From assembly GCA_001709035.1 (NCBI GenBank), contig LVKA01000016.1:372001-436000 (forward strand): DNA of 64,000 bases, given 5' to 3'. Origin of the DNA: Candidatus Thiodiazotropha endoloripes (GTDB taxonomy: Bacteria > Pseudomonadota > Gammaproteobacteria > Chromatiales > Chromatiaceae). This document shows, piece after piece, positions 48,792 to 58,675 of the stretch. The notes beneath the pieces are model-generated. The model did no database searches. It was given only the letters and a program-made list of their open reading frames with translations, and was not told the DNA's origin. Each line of letters opens with the position of its first letter. Positions within the stretch are counted from its first letter, which is position 1. The position numbers and the translations under genes were made by a program.

Positions 48792-50295
48792 CCACAAGCT
48801 CCGAATTCAGTGTCTCTCGCAGGGCATCGATCAAATCGCCTGCCAGCATGCCGATTTCACCTTGTCCGGCGGCCTTGTCGCCGGCGGCCGCATGGAGACA
48901 GACACCCAGCTCCGCCGCATCCCGAAGCGCATGACCCTGGGCCAGAAAAGCACCGATCACCCCACTCAATACATCCCCCGATCCGCCACTTGCCATACCC
49001 GGGTTACCGTCACTGCAGAGGGCCAAGGGTTGGCTCCCGCTGCTGCCGACCAGGGTTCCGGCCCCTTTCAATACAACCACCCCGCCATAGCGTTGCTGCA
49101 GGGCCTCGCACGCCGCAAACCGATCATTTTGCACTTGCCGGGTGTCCCAACCCAACAGACGGGCCGCTTCTCCGGGATGGGGGGTCAGCACCCGATTGTT
49201 GTGCTGATCCGGCTGCCTGGCCAGCCAATAGAGCGCATCGGCATCCAGCAACAGGGGCAGTTCGGTTTTTATCACCTGATGGTAGACCCGCTCACCCCAA
49301 GGGGTCCTACCCAGCCCAGGACCGAGTACTACAGCACTGGCCTGCTGTAGCAAGGGCGTCAGATCCGTATCAGCATCAACACCACGGCACATCAGTTCAG
49401 GGCGACCAAGGTTACTCCACGGGGCATGCTGAGGATGGGTTGCCAGGGTAACCAGCCCCGCGCCACTCCTGGCGCCACCCTCGGCTGCCATGCGTATCGC
49501 ACCGCCATAACCCTGATCCCCACCAACCACCAGCAGATGGCCATGGCTGCCCTTGTGCGAGGAGCGCTCTCTGCGGCTGACCGACGCAGAGACCTTCGAC
49601 CAATCCATGCGACGACAGGCGAGTAGCTGGCGAGCGTAGATTTGTGCCGGTATTTCCAAGGCATCGAAGGCTACTTCACCACAGTAGTCCGGTCCGTTGC
49701 CGGTGAACATACCCTGCTTCAGACCGATGAAACTGATCGTTGCAGCCGCTTTCACCGCACCCCCCATCACCCGGCCGCTGTCCGAATTGAGGCCTGAAGG
49801 GATATCCAGGGCGAAGACCGGTGCCTGATGCTGATTGATCTGCTCCACCACCGCCTTCCAATCCCCTCTGAGATCCCGCTCCAGCCCGGTACCCAGGATG
49901 GCATCCACAATCAGGCCAGGTTTACCTGGAAGCCCCTGAAAAGGTTCAAGCTGCTGCCCCAAAGCCATCCAGGCCTTCGCTTTCAGCAATGCATCCCCTT
50001 TGATCTTCTCGGCATCACCAAGCTGCAGCACCCGCACACGCAATCCCGCCTGCAGCGCCAGCCTGGCCAGCACATAACCGTCCCCACCGTTGTTGCCCAG
50101 CCCGCAGACCACCAGAATCTCTCTCACCTCAGGCCATTTATGGCGCAGCAGATCGAAGGCTCTGATACCTGCCCGCTCCATCAGGGTCTCTCCCGGGATT
50201 TCAAACTCATCAATGGCGATACGATCGAATTGACGAACCTGATCAGCCCGGTAGAGGGCGTAGGGCAAACTGTCGGTAAATGGCATCACTCGCAT
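48784..50295 (-). CDS. nnrD: Bifunctional NAD(P)H-hydrate epimerase and dehydratase
   Basis: About 503 aa. N-terminal epimerase with VVCGLGNNGGDGYVLARLAL and DAILGTGLERDL. C-terminal ADP/ATP-dependent dehydratase (ribokinase-like) with VVLGPGLG, LTPHPGEAARL and NPGMASGGSGDVLSGVIGAF. It repairs hydrated NAD(P)H. ATG 50295 is preferred to the TTG-started frame at 50325. Confidence 0.94.
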   Translation of the reverse strand: MRVMPFTDSLPYALYRADQVRQFDRIAIDEFEIPGETLMERAGIRAFDLLRHKWPEVREILVVCGLGNNGGDGYVLARLALQAGLRVRVLQLGDAEKIKGDALLKAKAWMALGQQLEPFQGLPGKPGLIVDAILGTGLERDLRGDWKAVVEQINQHQAPVFALDIPSGLNSDSGRVMGGAVKAAATISFIGLKQGMFTGNGPDYCGEVAFDALEIPAQIYARQLLACRRMDWSKVSASVSRRERSSHKGSHGHLLVVGGDQGYGGAIRMAAEGGARSGAGLVTLATHPQHAPWSNLGRPELMCRGVDADTDLTPLLQQASAVVLGPGLGRTPWGERVYHQVIKTELPLLLDADALYWLARQPDQHNNRVLTPHPGEAARLLGWDTRQVQNDRFAACEALQQRYGGVVVLKGAGTLVGSSGSQPLALCSDGNPGMASGGSGDVLSGVIGAFLAQGHALRDAAELGVCLHAAAGDKAAGQGEIGMLAGDLIDALRETLNSELVDD

Positions 50296-50416
50296 AGATC
50301 CATTGTCCTCTGATTTGATCGGCAACGATACCGCGAACCCCCTGGTGACTCAAAATAATCGATCCCACAACGGGCAGCAGTTGTATCGTGATGACACTGG
50401 GCTATAGTGCAGCAGC

Positions 50417-51499
50417 ATGAGCGAGACACTGAACGCTGACGAACTACTTAAGCTGAGCCTGCAAATCAAACAGTGGGGTGAGGAACTGGGCTTTGATGCC
50501 GTCGGCATTACCGATACCGATCTCAGCGAAGCAGAGCGCCGATTGCAGCAGTGGCTGACATCGGATTGTCACGGTGAGATGGACTACATGGCCAGGCACG
50601 GCAGCAAACGGAGTCGTCCCGTAGAGCTTGAACCCGGAACCGTGAGGGTGATTTCTGTGCGCATGGACTACCTGCCGGAGCCCATGCAGGATCTGCAACA
50701 GGTACTGGATGATCCGCAGAAAGCCTTTATCTCCCGTTATGCACTCGGCCGGGATTACCACAAACTCCTGCGAAACCGTCTGAAGAAGCTGCAGCAGAAG
50801 ATCCAGCAGTCAATACCGGACAGCAGCAACCGGCTGTATGTGGATTCCGCGCCGGTGCTGGAAAAACCACTGGCGGAAAAAGCCGGATTGGGCTGGATCG
50901 GCAAACATACCAATCTGCTCAACAAACGCTCAGGTTCCTGGTTTTTTCTCGGCGAGATTTACACCAGCATTCCCCTGCCGATCGACCGGCCGGCTGAAAA
51001 CCACTGTGGCCGATGTCAGGCCTGTCTGGAGATCTGTCCAACCCGGGCCATCACTGCCCCATACCAGCTCGATGCGCGACGCTGCATCTCCTATTTGACC
51101 ATAGAGCTGAATGGCGCCATTCCCGAACCATTCAGGGCCGCCATGGGCAACCGGATCTACGGTTGCGATGACTGCCAGCAAATCTGCCCCTGGAACCGCT
51201 TCGCCCAGGTGACCGACGAACAGGACTTTCTCGCGAGACACCATCTCGACAGCAGTGGCCTGCTCTCACTGTTTGATTGGGATGAAACGACTTTTCTACA
51301 GAAGACCGAGGGATCCGCCATACGACGGATCGGTTATCAACGCTGGCAGAGAAACCTGGCCGTGGCATTGGGCAATACCCCCCCATCCGATGCCGTTGAA
51401 GAGGCACTGTTGGGCCGGTTGGAGCAGGCCACACCACTGGTGAAGGAGCATATACTCTGGGCATTGAGTCGTCAGCGCAATCAACCGGCGACGCTCTGA
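50417..51499 (+). CDS. queG: Epoxyqueuosine reductase QueG
   Basis: 360 aa. It makes the last step to queuosine at tRNA position 34, using cobalamin and two [4Fe-4S] clusters. The cobalamin region is YVDSAPVLEKPLAEKAGLGW and IGKHTNLL. Clusters are CGRCQACLEICPTRAI and CDDCQQICPWN. It converges with the VanZ gene, overlapping its stop by 19 bp. Confidence 0.97.
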   Translation: MSETLNADELLKLSLQIKQWGEELGFDAVGITDTDLSEAERRLQQWLTSDCHGEMDYMARHGSKRSRPVELEPGTVRVISVRMDYLPEPMQDLQQVLDDPQKAFISRYALGRDYHKLLRNRLKKLQQKIQQSIPDSSNRLYVDSAPVLEKPLAEKAGLGWIGKHTNLLNKRSGSWFFLGEIYTSIPLPIDRPAENHCGRCQACLEICPTRAITAPYQLDARRCISYLTIELNGAIPEPFRAAMGNRIYGCDDCQQICPWNRFAQVTDEQDFLARHHLDSSGLLSLFDWDETTFLQKTEGSAIRRIGYQRWQRNLAVALGNTPPSDAVEEALLGRLEQATPLVKEHILWALSRQRNQPATL

Positions 51500-52587
51500 C
51501 GGATCTTGAAATAACCTCTGATCAACCACCAGCCCGCAACGATACCGATCAGATCGACCATCACATCACTCAATCGGGGCGCCCGGCCAGGCACATAGTG
51601 TTGCAGGATTTCAGTCACTACCGCAGCAATCACCAGCCCCGGCAACAGGATCCAAACCGACTTCTCCTTTTCAGAAAACAGAATCAGACTCAGCAGAAAA
51701 AAGCCCAGCAAGTGGCCGAATTTGGATACGTCCCAGCGTTGCGGAAGTACGTCTGCCGGTAACTGATACGGTACTCCCAGCGTATTCAGCACCTGCTTGG
51801 TGGTGAACTCGGGAAGATAGAGTGAAAGCCAGTTTTCCACTTCCGATTTCAGCTCGGCCGGCATCAGAATGCCCACTGAAATCGCCACCAGCATGGCCAG
51901 CATAAATCCCATTTGGGTTCTCTGGCGATAATGTCTGATCAGCCGTATCAGCCAGATGACTCCAACAGCGGCCCAGACGGCCAGCAGCAGGTTTTTGATC
52001 AGGCTGTAGGTGGGTGGTATTGCGGCCGGATAGAGCAGCGGGTCTTTGAACTGAAAGCTGCCTTTTGAGCCAAGCAAGCCGATTGAGAGACAGATACGCT
52101 CAAGCGATTGATCAATTTCAATGCCTGTCCGATAGGGCTGCCAGCCGACATCTTCCTTGAGCAACACCAACCGGCTGGTCAACCGGTAGTCCTTTGTCCC
52201 ATCGGGAAGCTGACCTATCAGCCCTGCCCGGGCCAGGTGCCAGGGTTTGTCTCCGAGCGCCAGATCTTTAGTTGAAGCGCTGATGCCGACCAGTATCCGG
52301 TCAGGAAACCGTTCACGATCCCAACATTGGGAGAGCGTGTTGGACTGGGATAGCGCATCGTGGCGGATCTCCACAGTACCATCAGACACCTGCAGCAGAT
52401 CCTTATCACCACTGATCCGCCAGCCGGCCAGATGATCTGAAAAATCCGGGTTGACCAGCAACTGCTCACCGTCAACCACGTAAGCATCGACCGAGGCAAA
52501 AAACAGATAACTCAGGAGCACCAGTGAGGTGGCGATCAGATAGTGAACCGATATACTTTGAGGGTACTTCCCTGAACCTTCAAGCAT
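51481..52587 (-). CDS. VanZ-family membrane protein with an exported domain
   Basis: 368 aa. An N-terminal helix (about 15-33) is followed by a long extracytoplasmic part (about 38-190), a linker helix pair near 195-215 and 225-245, and the VanZ-like C-terminus from about 285 with DVSKFGHLLGFFLLSLILFS, LPGLVIAAVVTEILQHYVPG and RAPRLSDVMVDLIGIVAGWW. Plain VanZ proteins lack the large exported part, which matches no family I recognise. The 19-bp tail overlap with queG is antisense. Confidence 0.8.
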   Translation of the reverse strand: MLEGSGKYPQSISVHYLIATSLVLLSYLFFASVDAYVVDGEQLLVNPDFSDHLAGWRISGDKDLLQVSDGTVEIRHDALSQSNTLSQCWDRERFPDRILVGISASTKDLALGDKPWHLARAGLIGQLPDGTKDYRLTSRLVLLKEDVGWQPYRTGIEIDQSLERICLSIGLLGSKGSFQFKDPLLYPAAIPPTYSLIKNLLLAVWAAVGVIWLIRLIRHYRQRTQMGFMLAMLVAISVGILMPAELKSEVENWLSLYLPEFTTKQVLNTLGVPYQLPADVLPQRWDVSKFGHLLGFFLLSLILFSEKEKSVWILLPGLVIAAVVTEILQHYVPGRAPRLSDVMVDLIGIVAGWWLIRGYFKIRQSVAG

Positions 52588-52605
52588 GGATAAACCGGAG
52601 TCAGA

Positions 52606-53154
52606 CTAGGGTAGCCTGAGAAAGTGGTTGCGATAGAAGTGGAGCTCGGCAATCGAGTCCTTGATGTCGTCCAGAGCCAGATGTTTCCCCTGTTTGGTAA
52701 ATCCCTCGCTCAATGATGGTGACCAGCGGTTCATCAGCTCTTTCAAAGTACTGACGTCCAGATTGCGGTAGTGGAAGTAGGCTTCCAGGTCAGGCATCGT
52801 CCTGGCCATAAAACGCCGGTCCTGACAGATACTGTTGCCACACATGGGTGATGCCCCGGCAGGTACGTACTGTTGCAGAAAGCGGATCGTCTCTGCCTGT
52901 GCCTCAACTTCACTGAATTGACTCTGCTTGACCCGATCCAGCAATCCCGAGCCGCCGTGCTGGCGCTGATTCCACTCATCCATGGCATCGAGAACTGTCT
53001 GGGGTTGATGGATGGCAATCACCGGCCCTTCAGCAAGAATGTTCAGATTGACATCGGTAACAATGGTTGCAATCTCAATGATTTCGTCTTGCAGGGTATC
53101 CAACCCGGTCATTTCCAGGTCGATCCAAATCAGATTGGAGGCATCAACAGGCAT
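52606..53154 (-). CDS. orn: Oligoribonuclease
   Basis: 182 aa DEDDh exonuclease that degrades diribonucleotides, including pGpG from c-di-GMP. Catalytic residues appear in [21 protein letters not shown] and the final [11 protein letters not shown]. It neighbours the VanZ gene and the divergent M48 gene, near rsgA as in E. coli. Confidence 0.97.
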   Translation of the reverse strand: MPVDASNLIWIDLEMTGLDTLQDEIIEIATIVTDVNLNILAEGPVIAIHQPQTVLDAMDEWNQRQHGGSGLLDRVKQSQFSEVEAQAETIRFLQQYVPAGASPMCGNSICQDRRFMARTMPDLEAYFHYRNLDVSTLKELMNRWSPSLSEGFTKQGKHLALDDIKDSIAELHFYRNHFLRLP

Positions 53155-53465
53155 CTTGTTATCCTTCTGTTACAGAATCGCTACGCGGCGAAATTCTAAC
53201 AGGAAGCTGTCTAAGACTGTATGGTAATTCATGCAAAAGATACATACTGTCGAACCTTTGCTTTGCAACTCCTGTCAAAATCACAACCCATTCTCCCAAC
53301 AAACCGCCGTAACTGTAAGTGAGAGGGAACATTGGAACAGACCGTGAATGAGCAAAACTGGAAACGGATCCCAGTCTGTTGGCTGGCATACCAGGGCTCA
53401 ACACGACATAATTAGTCGCCGCATCGATCGCGTCCCGTAACCCCAGGAATTTTGATTAACCACTG
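53155..53465. other. Gap between orn and the M48 gene
   Basis: 311 bp between divergent genes. It must hold both promoters. I cannot identify a box pair or an operator, and the short minus-strand frame at 53159-53404 has no coding features I trust. Confidence 0.4.
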
Positions 53466-54713
53466 ATGGCACTTTTCACACAACTGTTTTTACTGTTTCT
53501 GATTCTCGGCACCATGCTACAGCTATGGTTGCTCTATCGGCATCTGCAGCATGTCACACAACACCGAAGCCAGGTCCCTGATGCCTTCAAGGACCAGGTT
53601 CCCCTCGAGGACCACCAAAAAGCGGCCGACTATACCCAGGCAAAGGGTAAGCTTGCCTTTATCGAGGCCCTGATCGGAGTGGCTCTATTGCTCTTCTGGA
53701 CTCTGGGTGGCGGCCTGGAGCTACTGATTCAGTACTGGAACGGGATGCAATGGGGTCCATTAACCACTGGGATTGTGTTTATATTCTCTTTTTTCTTTCT
53801 CGGCTCTCTGCTCGACCTGCCCTTCGATCTCTATCGGACCTTTCGCTTGGAAGCCCTGTTCGGATTCAACCGCAACACTCCGCAGCAATATATCAAGGAC
53901 CGTCTGATCGGACTGCTGCTGTCAATGCTGCTCGGTTTACCGCTGTTGTGGGTGATACTGAAATTAATGGCCAGTGCCGGTCAATACTGGTGGCTTGCCG
54001 CATGGCTGGTATGGCTCAGCTTCACCTTGACCATCTCCTGGGCCTATCCCCGCTTCATCGCACCGCTGTTCAATAAATTCACCCCACTGTCGGAAGGGGA
54101 GATGCGTGAGCGCATTGGTAAGCTGCTGCAACGTTGCGGATTCACCAGCGACGGTATCTTTGTCATGGACGGCTCCAAACGTTCTGCCCATGGCAATGCC
54201 TATTTCACCGGCTTTGGCAAAACCAAACGCATTGTGTTTTTTGATACCTTGCTGGAGGCCCTGGATGCGGATGAGGTGGAAGCGGTTCTGGCCCACGAAC
54301 TTGGCCACTTTCACTACAAACATATCCACAAACAGATGCTGCTAATGGCCCTGCTCTCACTTGGCGCCATGGCACTGCTTGGCTGGCTCTCCCAGCAGCT
54401 CTGGTTCTATAACGGTTTGGGTATATCTCAACCCTCCAATGCGGCGGCTCTACTGTTGTTTGTCCTGACTATCCCTGTGTTCACCATATTTTTCACACCC
54501 CTGGGCAGCTTTCTCTCCCGACGCCACGAATTTGAAGCGGATGACTATGCCGTCAGCCAGAGTAGTGGGGAGTTTCTGATTCAGGCGCTTGTCAAACTCT
54601 ATCAGGACAATGCAAGCACACTGACACCGGATCCACTCTATTCATTCTTCCATGACAGTCACCCACCGGCACCGGTGCGTATCGCCCACATATCCAAGCA
54701 GATTACCCAATAG
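53466..54713 (+). CDS. M48-family (Ste24-like) membrane metalloprotease
   Basis: 415 aa with about seven hydrophobic helices. The zinc site is VLAHELGHFHYKHIHK (HExxH) with the third ligand Glu in RRHEFEADDYAVSQSSGEFL. Full-length Ste24/CAAX-type layout, including NTPQQYIKDRLIGLLLSMLL before the catalytic domain. Bacterial members likely act in membrane quality control. Thirteen bases later comes the cytochrome c gene. Confidence 0.93.
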   Translation: MALFTQLFLLFLILGTMLQLWLLYRHLQHVTQHRSQVPDAFKDQVPLEDHQKAADYTQAKGKLAFIEALIGVALLLFWTLGGGLELLIQYWNGMQWGPLTTGIVFIFSFFFLGSLLDLPFDLYRTFRLEALFGFNRNTPQQYIKDRLIGLLLSMLLGLPLLWVILKLMASAGQYWWLAAWLVWLSFTLTISWAYPRFIAPLFNKFTPLSEGEMRERIGKLLQRCGFTSDGIFVMDGSKRSAHGNAYFTGFGKTKRIVFFDTLLEALDADEVEAVLAHELGHFHYKHIHKQMLLMALLSLGAMALLGWLSQQLWFYNGLGISQPSNAAALLLFVLTIPVFTIFFTPLGSFLSRRHEFEADDYAVSQSSGEFLIQALVKLYQDNASTLTPDPLYSFFHDSHPPAPVRIAHISKQITQ

Positions 54714-54726
54714 ACGGAGCGAGTAG

Positions 54727-55014
54727 ATGAAACTGATATTGATAGCTGCAACCTCATTGCTGATTCTTGCCACCTCAAACCTGATGGCGGGGGATGCGGA
54801 ACTGGGTAAGCAGCTGAATGAAGCGCACTGCCTGAAATGTCATGGCAGTGAGCTCTATACCCGACCAAACCGCCGAGTGAAAAGCCTCGATGGTCTGCAT
54901 AAACAAGTACGTTTTTGCGAACAGAATCTTGGCCTCACCTGGTTCGAAGACCAAATCGAGGGTACCGCAACCTATCTCAACCTGGAATACTACAAATTCG
55001 ACCTCAAACCTTAG
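54727..55014 (+). CDS. Small exported c-type cytochrome without a Met ligand
   Basis: 95 aa. Signal peptide to about 21 (SNLMAG). One haem site, HCLKCHG (C35, C38, H39). No Met follows it, and the only other His is H58 in [12 protein letters not shown], so the sixth iron ligand would be H58, another group, or nothing. C64 is a free Cys. Only about 74 residues remain after the signal, smaller than most class I cytochromes. It may travel with the protease upstream and rsgA downstream. Confidence 0.83.
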   Translation: MKLILIAATSLLILATSNLMAGDAELGKQLNEAHCLKCHGSELYTRPNRRVKSLDGLHKQVRFCEQNLGLTWFEDQIEGTATYLNLEYYKFDLKP

Positions 55015-55104
55015 GCTCTGGTGAGACTGTTTCCATCGCTGTACAGATCAAAATCTTGTGTGACTCAGGTGAGCCCGCGATTTCCAGCTTAGGATTACCG
55101 CTGC

Positions 55105-56100
55105 ATGGCTAAACGGCGTCTGACAAACCAACAGAGAAACCGTATCAAGGCCATTCAGGAAAAACGCCGTCAACGTCTGGATCAACGGGCAAACCAGGCC
55201 CTTTGCAGTGCTGCCGAACAATCTGAACAAGAGGGTGTGGTGATCATTCGCCATGGCGCGACGCTGGGCATCGACGACGGTTCGGGCAGGATCTACCGCT
55301 GTCAGACCCGTCAGAACATTGGCCATCCCGTCTGCGGTGACCGGGTCATCTGGCAACAGGTGGATGAACACAGCGGGGTAGTCACCGCACTGCAGCCTCG
55401 TGAGAGTGTACTCAGCCGTCCGGACTATAGCGGTCGACACAAACCCCTGGCCGCCAATATCAGTCAACTGGTGATCGTACTGGCACCCAAACCAGAACCC
55501 AGTGGCTATCTGCTCGATCAATACCTGGTTACTGCGGAAACCATCAGGATCCCACCGCTGATTGCGATCAATAAGATCGATCTGCTGACCGAGGAGACAG
55601 AATCAGCTTTCATCGACCAGTTTGAGACCTATTCGAGGATCGGATATCCGATCATCAACATCAGTGCAAAGCGTGAGCATGGACTGGATACATTGATTGA
55701 CCATTTGAAGGATGAAACCAGTATTCTGCTGGGACAGTCGGGGGTGGGAAAATCCTCACTCATCAATGCCCTGCTCCCGGAACACGACATTGAAACCGGG
55801 ATACTCTCAGAAGCCACCGGACTGGGCCGCCATACCACTTCAGCGGCAACCTGCTACCACCTGCCGCAGGGGGGCAAACTGATCGACTCTCCCGGTGTCC
55901 GCAGTTTCCGGCTAACCAATCTCAGTCGTGAGGAGCTGGAGCAGGGTTTTGCCGAATTCCGCCCCTATATCGGGCAGTGCCGCTTTCACAACTGCACCCA
56001 TGGCCATGAACCGGATTGTGCCATCCAGGGTGCGGTGGAACAGGGTGAGATAACCCGGCTCCGACTGGAGAATTTTCTCCGCTTGAGCAAGGCATCATAG
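55105..56100 (+). CDS. rsgA: Ribosome biogenesis GTPase RsgA
   Basis: 331 aa circularly permuted GTPase. OB-fold at the N-terminus; AINKIDLL (G4) comes before GQSGVGKSSLINALL (G1) and DSPGVRSF (G3). The zinc finger at the end is CRFHNCTHGHEPDC. It checks the 30S subunit late in assembly. The start is basic, MAKRRLTNQQRNRIKAIQEK. It converges with the PhoQ-like gene. Confidence 0.97.
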   Translation: MAKRRLTNQQRNRIKAIQEKRRQRLDQRANQALCSAAEQSEQEGVVIIRHGATLGIDDGSGRIYRCQTRQNIGHPVCGDRVIWQQVDEHSGVVTALQPRESVLSRPDYSGRHKPLAANISQLVIVLAPKPEPSGYLLDQYLVTAETIRIPPLIAINKIDLLTEETESAFIDQFETYSRIGYPIINISAKREHGLDTLIDHLKDETSILLGQSGVGKSSLINALLPEHDIETGILSEATGLGRHTTSAATCYHLPQGGKLIDSPGVRSFRLTNLSREELEQGFAEFRPYIGQCRFHNCTHGHEPDCAIQGAVEQGEITRLRLENFLRLSKAS

Positions 56101-56170
56101 GCCATTCATTGTTTGGCTCGGATCTGTCTACTTAGGATGGATTTACCCCAGCGCCGGACAGCTCTATCTA

Positions 56171-57526
56171 TCAACTCTCCGGGAATTGAATCTCCACCGC
56201 AGCCCCACCCAGATCGGCGGATTTACCAAGTTTGATCTCCCCTCCATAGGCCTGTGCGATATCCAGGGCCACGGCCAAACCGATTCCCTGGCCGGGCTGC
56301 CTGGTATCGGCTCGATTGCCCCGTTGAAACACACTCTGCTGAAGGTGCTGGGGAATCCCCTCCCCATCATCTTCAATGAGAATCGACAGTGAGGGATCAG
56401 ATCTCACCGTCACCCGAATCCGGCTGTGGCCATATTTACAGGCATTCTCCGTCAGGTTGCCGAGCAGCTCCATCAGATCCCCCTCTTCACCGAAAAAGCG
56501 GCTCTCCGGGGCAACCGTCGTCTGCCACTCAATCCCCTTCTCCAGATAGACCTTGTCCAGAGATCTGACCAGCCTTTCAAGCAGCGGCCCGATCTCCAGA
56601 CTCTGGGTCAGCAGATGTCGCCCTGAAGCGGCGGCGCGCTGCAATTGATGACTGACGATCTGGTTCATTCGCTCTACCTGTTCCCGCACCGTCTGTTCGG
56701 TGTGACTGCCGGGCTGGTCGGCAATACCCTGCAGGATCGCCAGGGGTGTCTTCAGACTGTGGGCCAGATCGCCGAGACTGTCACGATAGCGTTGCTGTCG
56801 TGCCTGGGCATGCTGAATCAGGGAGTTGATATTTGAGGTGAGTCGATTCAACTCTTTGGGGTAGCGCCCCTGGAGTTTTTCCGAGCGTCCCGACTCGATC
56901 TCTGTGAGCGCCTGTTCCACCTCGCGCAGCGGCCGTAACCCCCAACTCAAGACCCACCCCTGCACCAACAGCAGTAGTAGCGCTGCACCTCCCAGCCAGA
57001 GAAACAGGGTATCGCGATAGGTGGCAATCTGCTCCTGGATCGGCTGCAGGTCCTCGGCCACCGACAGCACATACTTCAACTCCCGCCCATTGAAGTCCTC
57101 CCAGACCACCGCAAAGTTAAAGCCCATGACATCCCCAACGGTCAATTGGAATCGACCACTCTCAGACTCACCGGGGGCAATGTCACGGGAGAAACTCAAC
57201 GCCTGTCCAAGTGATGAGCCTGAATGCCAGTTGTAACCTTCCGGATATTGGACCACCTGGGCATAGAGACCGGATTCGGGGCGATTGAAGCGGGGATCGG
57301 TCAATACCCTGGGCATGGTCAGTTGCCCCTCACTCCCCTCTTCCGCGGCGGCAAGCAGCGCATAGACATTGCTTAACAGTCTGGCCTCGAGCGCCTCTTC
57401 CGTGGCGGATCGAAACGCCTTGTCCAGCGACAGACCGGTGAGACCAAGGAAGGCACCCAGCACCAGGGATGCCGCCAACAGCAGACGTTGCCGAATCGAG
57501 AGATTAGATATTCCGCTCAAGGGCAA
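56171..57526 (-). CDS. PhoQ/QseC-like sensor histidine kinase
   Basis: About 451 aa. Two helices flank a periplasmic sensor (about 15-35 and 165-185, sensor between). The HAMP-like linker is LREVEQALTEIESGRSEKLQ, the HisKA site is SLGDLAHSLKTPLAILQG, and the ATPase has NLTENACKYGHSRI, EDDGEGIPQHL and GQGIGLAVALDI. The frame is open to 57694 across the regulator gene, but TTG 57526 has AGAGG ahead and overlaps the regulator by 23 bp, which I prefer. It is the partner of the gene upstream. Confidence 0.87.
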   Translation of the reverse strand: MPLSGISNLSIRQRLLLAASLVLGAFLGLTGLSLDKAFRSATEEALEARLLSNVYALLAAAEEGSEGQLTMPRVLTDPRFNRPESGLYAQVVQYPEGYNWHSGSSLGQALSFSRDIAPGESESGRFQLTVGDVMGFNFAVVWEDFNGRELKYVLSVAEDLQPIQEQIATYRDTLFLWLGGAALLLLLVQGWVLSWGLRPLREVEQALTEIESGRSEKLQGRYPKELNRLTSNINSLIQHAQARQQRYRDSLGDLAHSLKTPLAILQGIADQPGSHTEQTVREQVERMNQIVSHQLQRAAASGRHLLTQSLEIGPLLERLVRSLDKVYLEKGIEWQTTVAPESRFFGEEGDLMELLGNLTENACKYGHSRIRVTVRSDPSLSILIEDDGEGIPQHLQQSVFQRGNRADTRQPGQGIGLAVALDIAQAYGGEIKLGKSADLGGAAVEIQFPES

Positions 57527-58184
57527 ACCGGTAACCTCTTCCGCGCAGTGTCTCAATCGGTTTGTAGCGGTCTTCCGGGTCGAGTTTTTTACGCAGGCGT
57601 CTGACAAAAACCTCAATGGTATTACTGTCCCGGTCCCAGTCCTGCTCATAGATATGCTCGGTGAGATCGGTCTTCGAGACCACCTCTCCCGCATGCAGCA
57701 TCATATATTCGAGCACCTTGTATTCGTAGGCGGTCAACTCGACGGGCTGATCATTGATCGATACGGCCTGAGTCCGGGTATCCAGGGAGACAGGACCACC
57801 CGACAGCACGGGCTGAGACCAGCCACCGGAGCGTCTCAACAGAGCATTCAGTCTGGCCAGTAGCTCTTCCACATGGAAGGGTTTCACCAGATAGTCGTCC
57901 GCGCCGGCCTCCAAGCCTTCCACCTTATCCTGCCAGTTGCCTCGTGCGGTAAGAATCAGAATCGGAAAATGCTTATCCAGTTTTCGCAATTCGCGGATCA
58001 GCTCGATACCGGACATTTTCGGCAGACCGATATCGACGATGCCCACATCGATCGCATACTCCCGCCCGAGGAAAAGGCCTTCTGCACCATCTTCCGCACT
58101 GTCAACGGTGTAGCCGGTTTCAGCCAGTCGGGCGGCAAGCGGTTCGCGGATTTCCGCTTCATCTTCTACCAGCAGAACACGCAT
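57504..58184 (-). CDS. OmpR-family response regulator (PhoP/QseB type)
   Basis: 226 aa. Receiver with acidic E7-D8-E9, phosphorylation site D51 in VGIVDIGLPKMSGIELIREL and K101 (DYLVKPF). The winged-helix DNA-binding domain has LTAYEYKVLEYMMLHAGEVV and DSNTIEVFVRRLRKKLD. It follows the PepSY gene after 65 bp. Target genes cannot be read off. Confidence 0.93.
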   Translation of the reverse strand: MRVLLVEDEAEIREPLAARLAETGYTVDSAEDGAEGLFLGREYAIDVGIVDIGLPKMSGIELIRELRKLDKHFPILILTARGNWQDKVEGLEAGADDYLVKPFHVEELLARLNALLRRSGGWSQPVLSGGPVSLDTRTQAVSINDQPVELTAYEYKVLEYMMLHAGEVVSKTDLTEHIYEQDWDRDSNTIEVFVRRLRKKLDPEDRYKPIETLRGRGYRFALERNI

Positions 58185-58249
58185 CGTAGGCCCCCGACCT
58201 TCAGCTCAGTTGAGTGAAAACTGATGGACACTGTAAAACCATCCGTTGA

Positions 58250-58516
58250 TCAGCGTCTGCCACCTTTGCCTCCACCTCGGTTATTTGCATTGATTCGTAA
58301 CCGACGCACCTTACCGTCTTGCGTCAGAATGCGGATATTGTGCACTCTCTGCCCGTCCTGGTTACGGGTTTCCGCCGAAATCACCTGGCCACCGGTACGC
58401 TTTTTAGCCTGCTCTACAGCCTTGTTGAGGCTCACCTCGGCCAACGCCGGGTTCAGCGACAACAGCAGCAAGCTGAGCAGCAGGGTACGCCAAAGTTGTG
58501 ATCTGCTTTTCCTCAT
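58250..58516 (-). CDS. Exported PepSY-domain protein
   Basis: About 88 aa from the ATG at 58516, with a signal peptide ending NPALA and the mature domain VSLNKAVEQAKKRTGGQVI followed by AETRNQDGQRVHNIRILTQDG. The frame is open to a GTG at 58561. PepSY genes often lie with PhoP/PhoQ-like pairs; some bind metals or inhibit proteases. The tail NNRGGGKGGRR is basic. Confidence 0.83.
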   Translation of the reverse strand: MRKSRSQLWRTLLLSLLLLSLNPALAEVSLNKAVEQAKKRTGGQVISAETRNQDGQRVHNIRILTQDGKVRRLRINANNRGGGKGGRR

Positions 58517-58675
58517 AGGATGAAAACCCGATGGTAGATTTGAAACCTGTTCAGTCCGCACCTGCAGCGAGCCAGGGCACTACCCGGCTCGCCACAGATG
58601 GTCTATCAGTTATACCTCTTTCGTCAGTTTAATGCGATTTTCCAGTCAGACAATCACAGGACAATCAAATTCAGA

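Noticed and set aside
48414-49451. 345-codon plus-strand frame opposite nnrD and tsaE
   Set aside because: It lies wholly antisense to two well-supported genes and its translation is low-complexity, rich in H, P and R.
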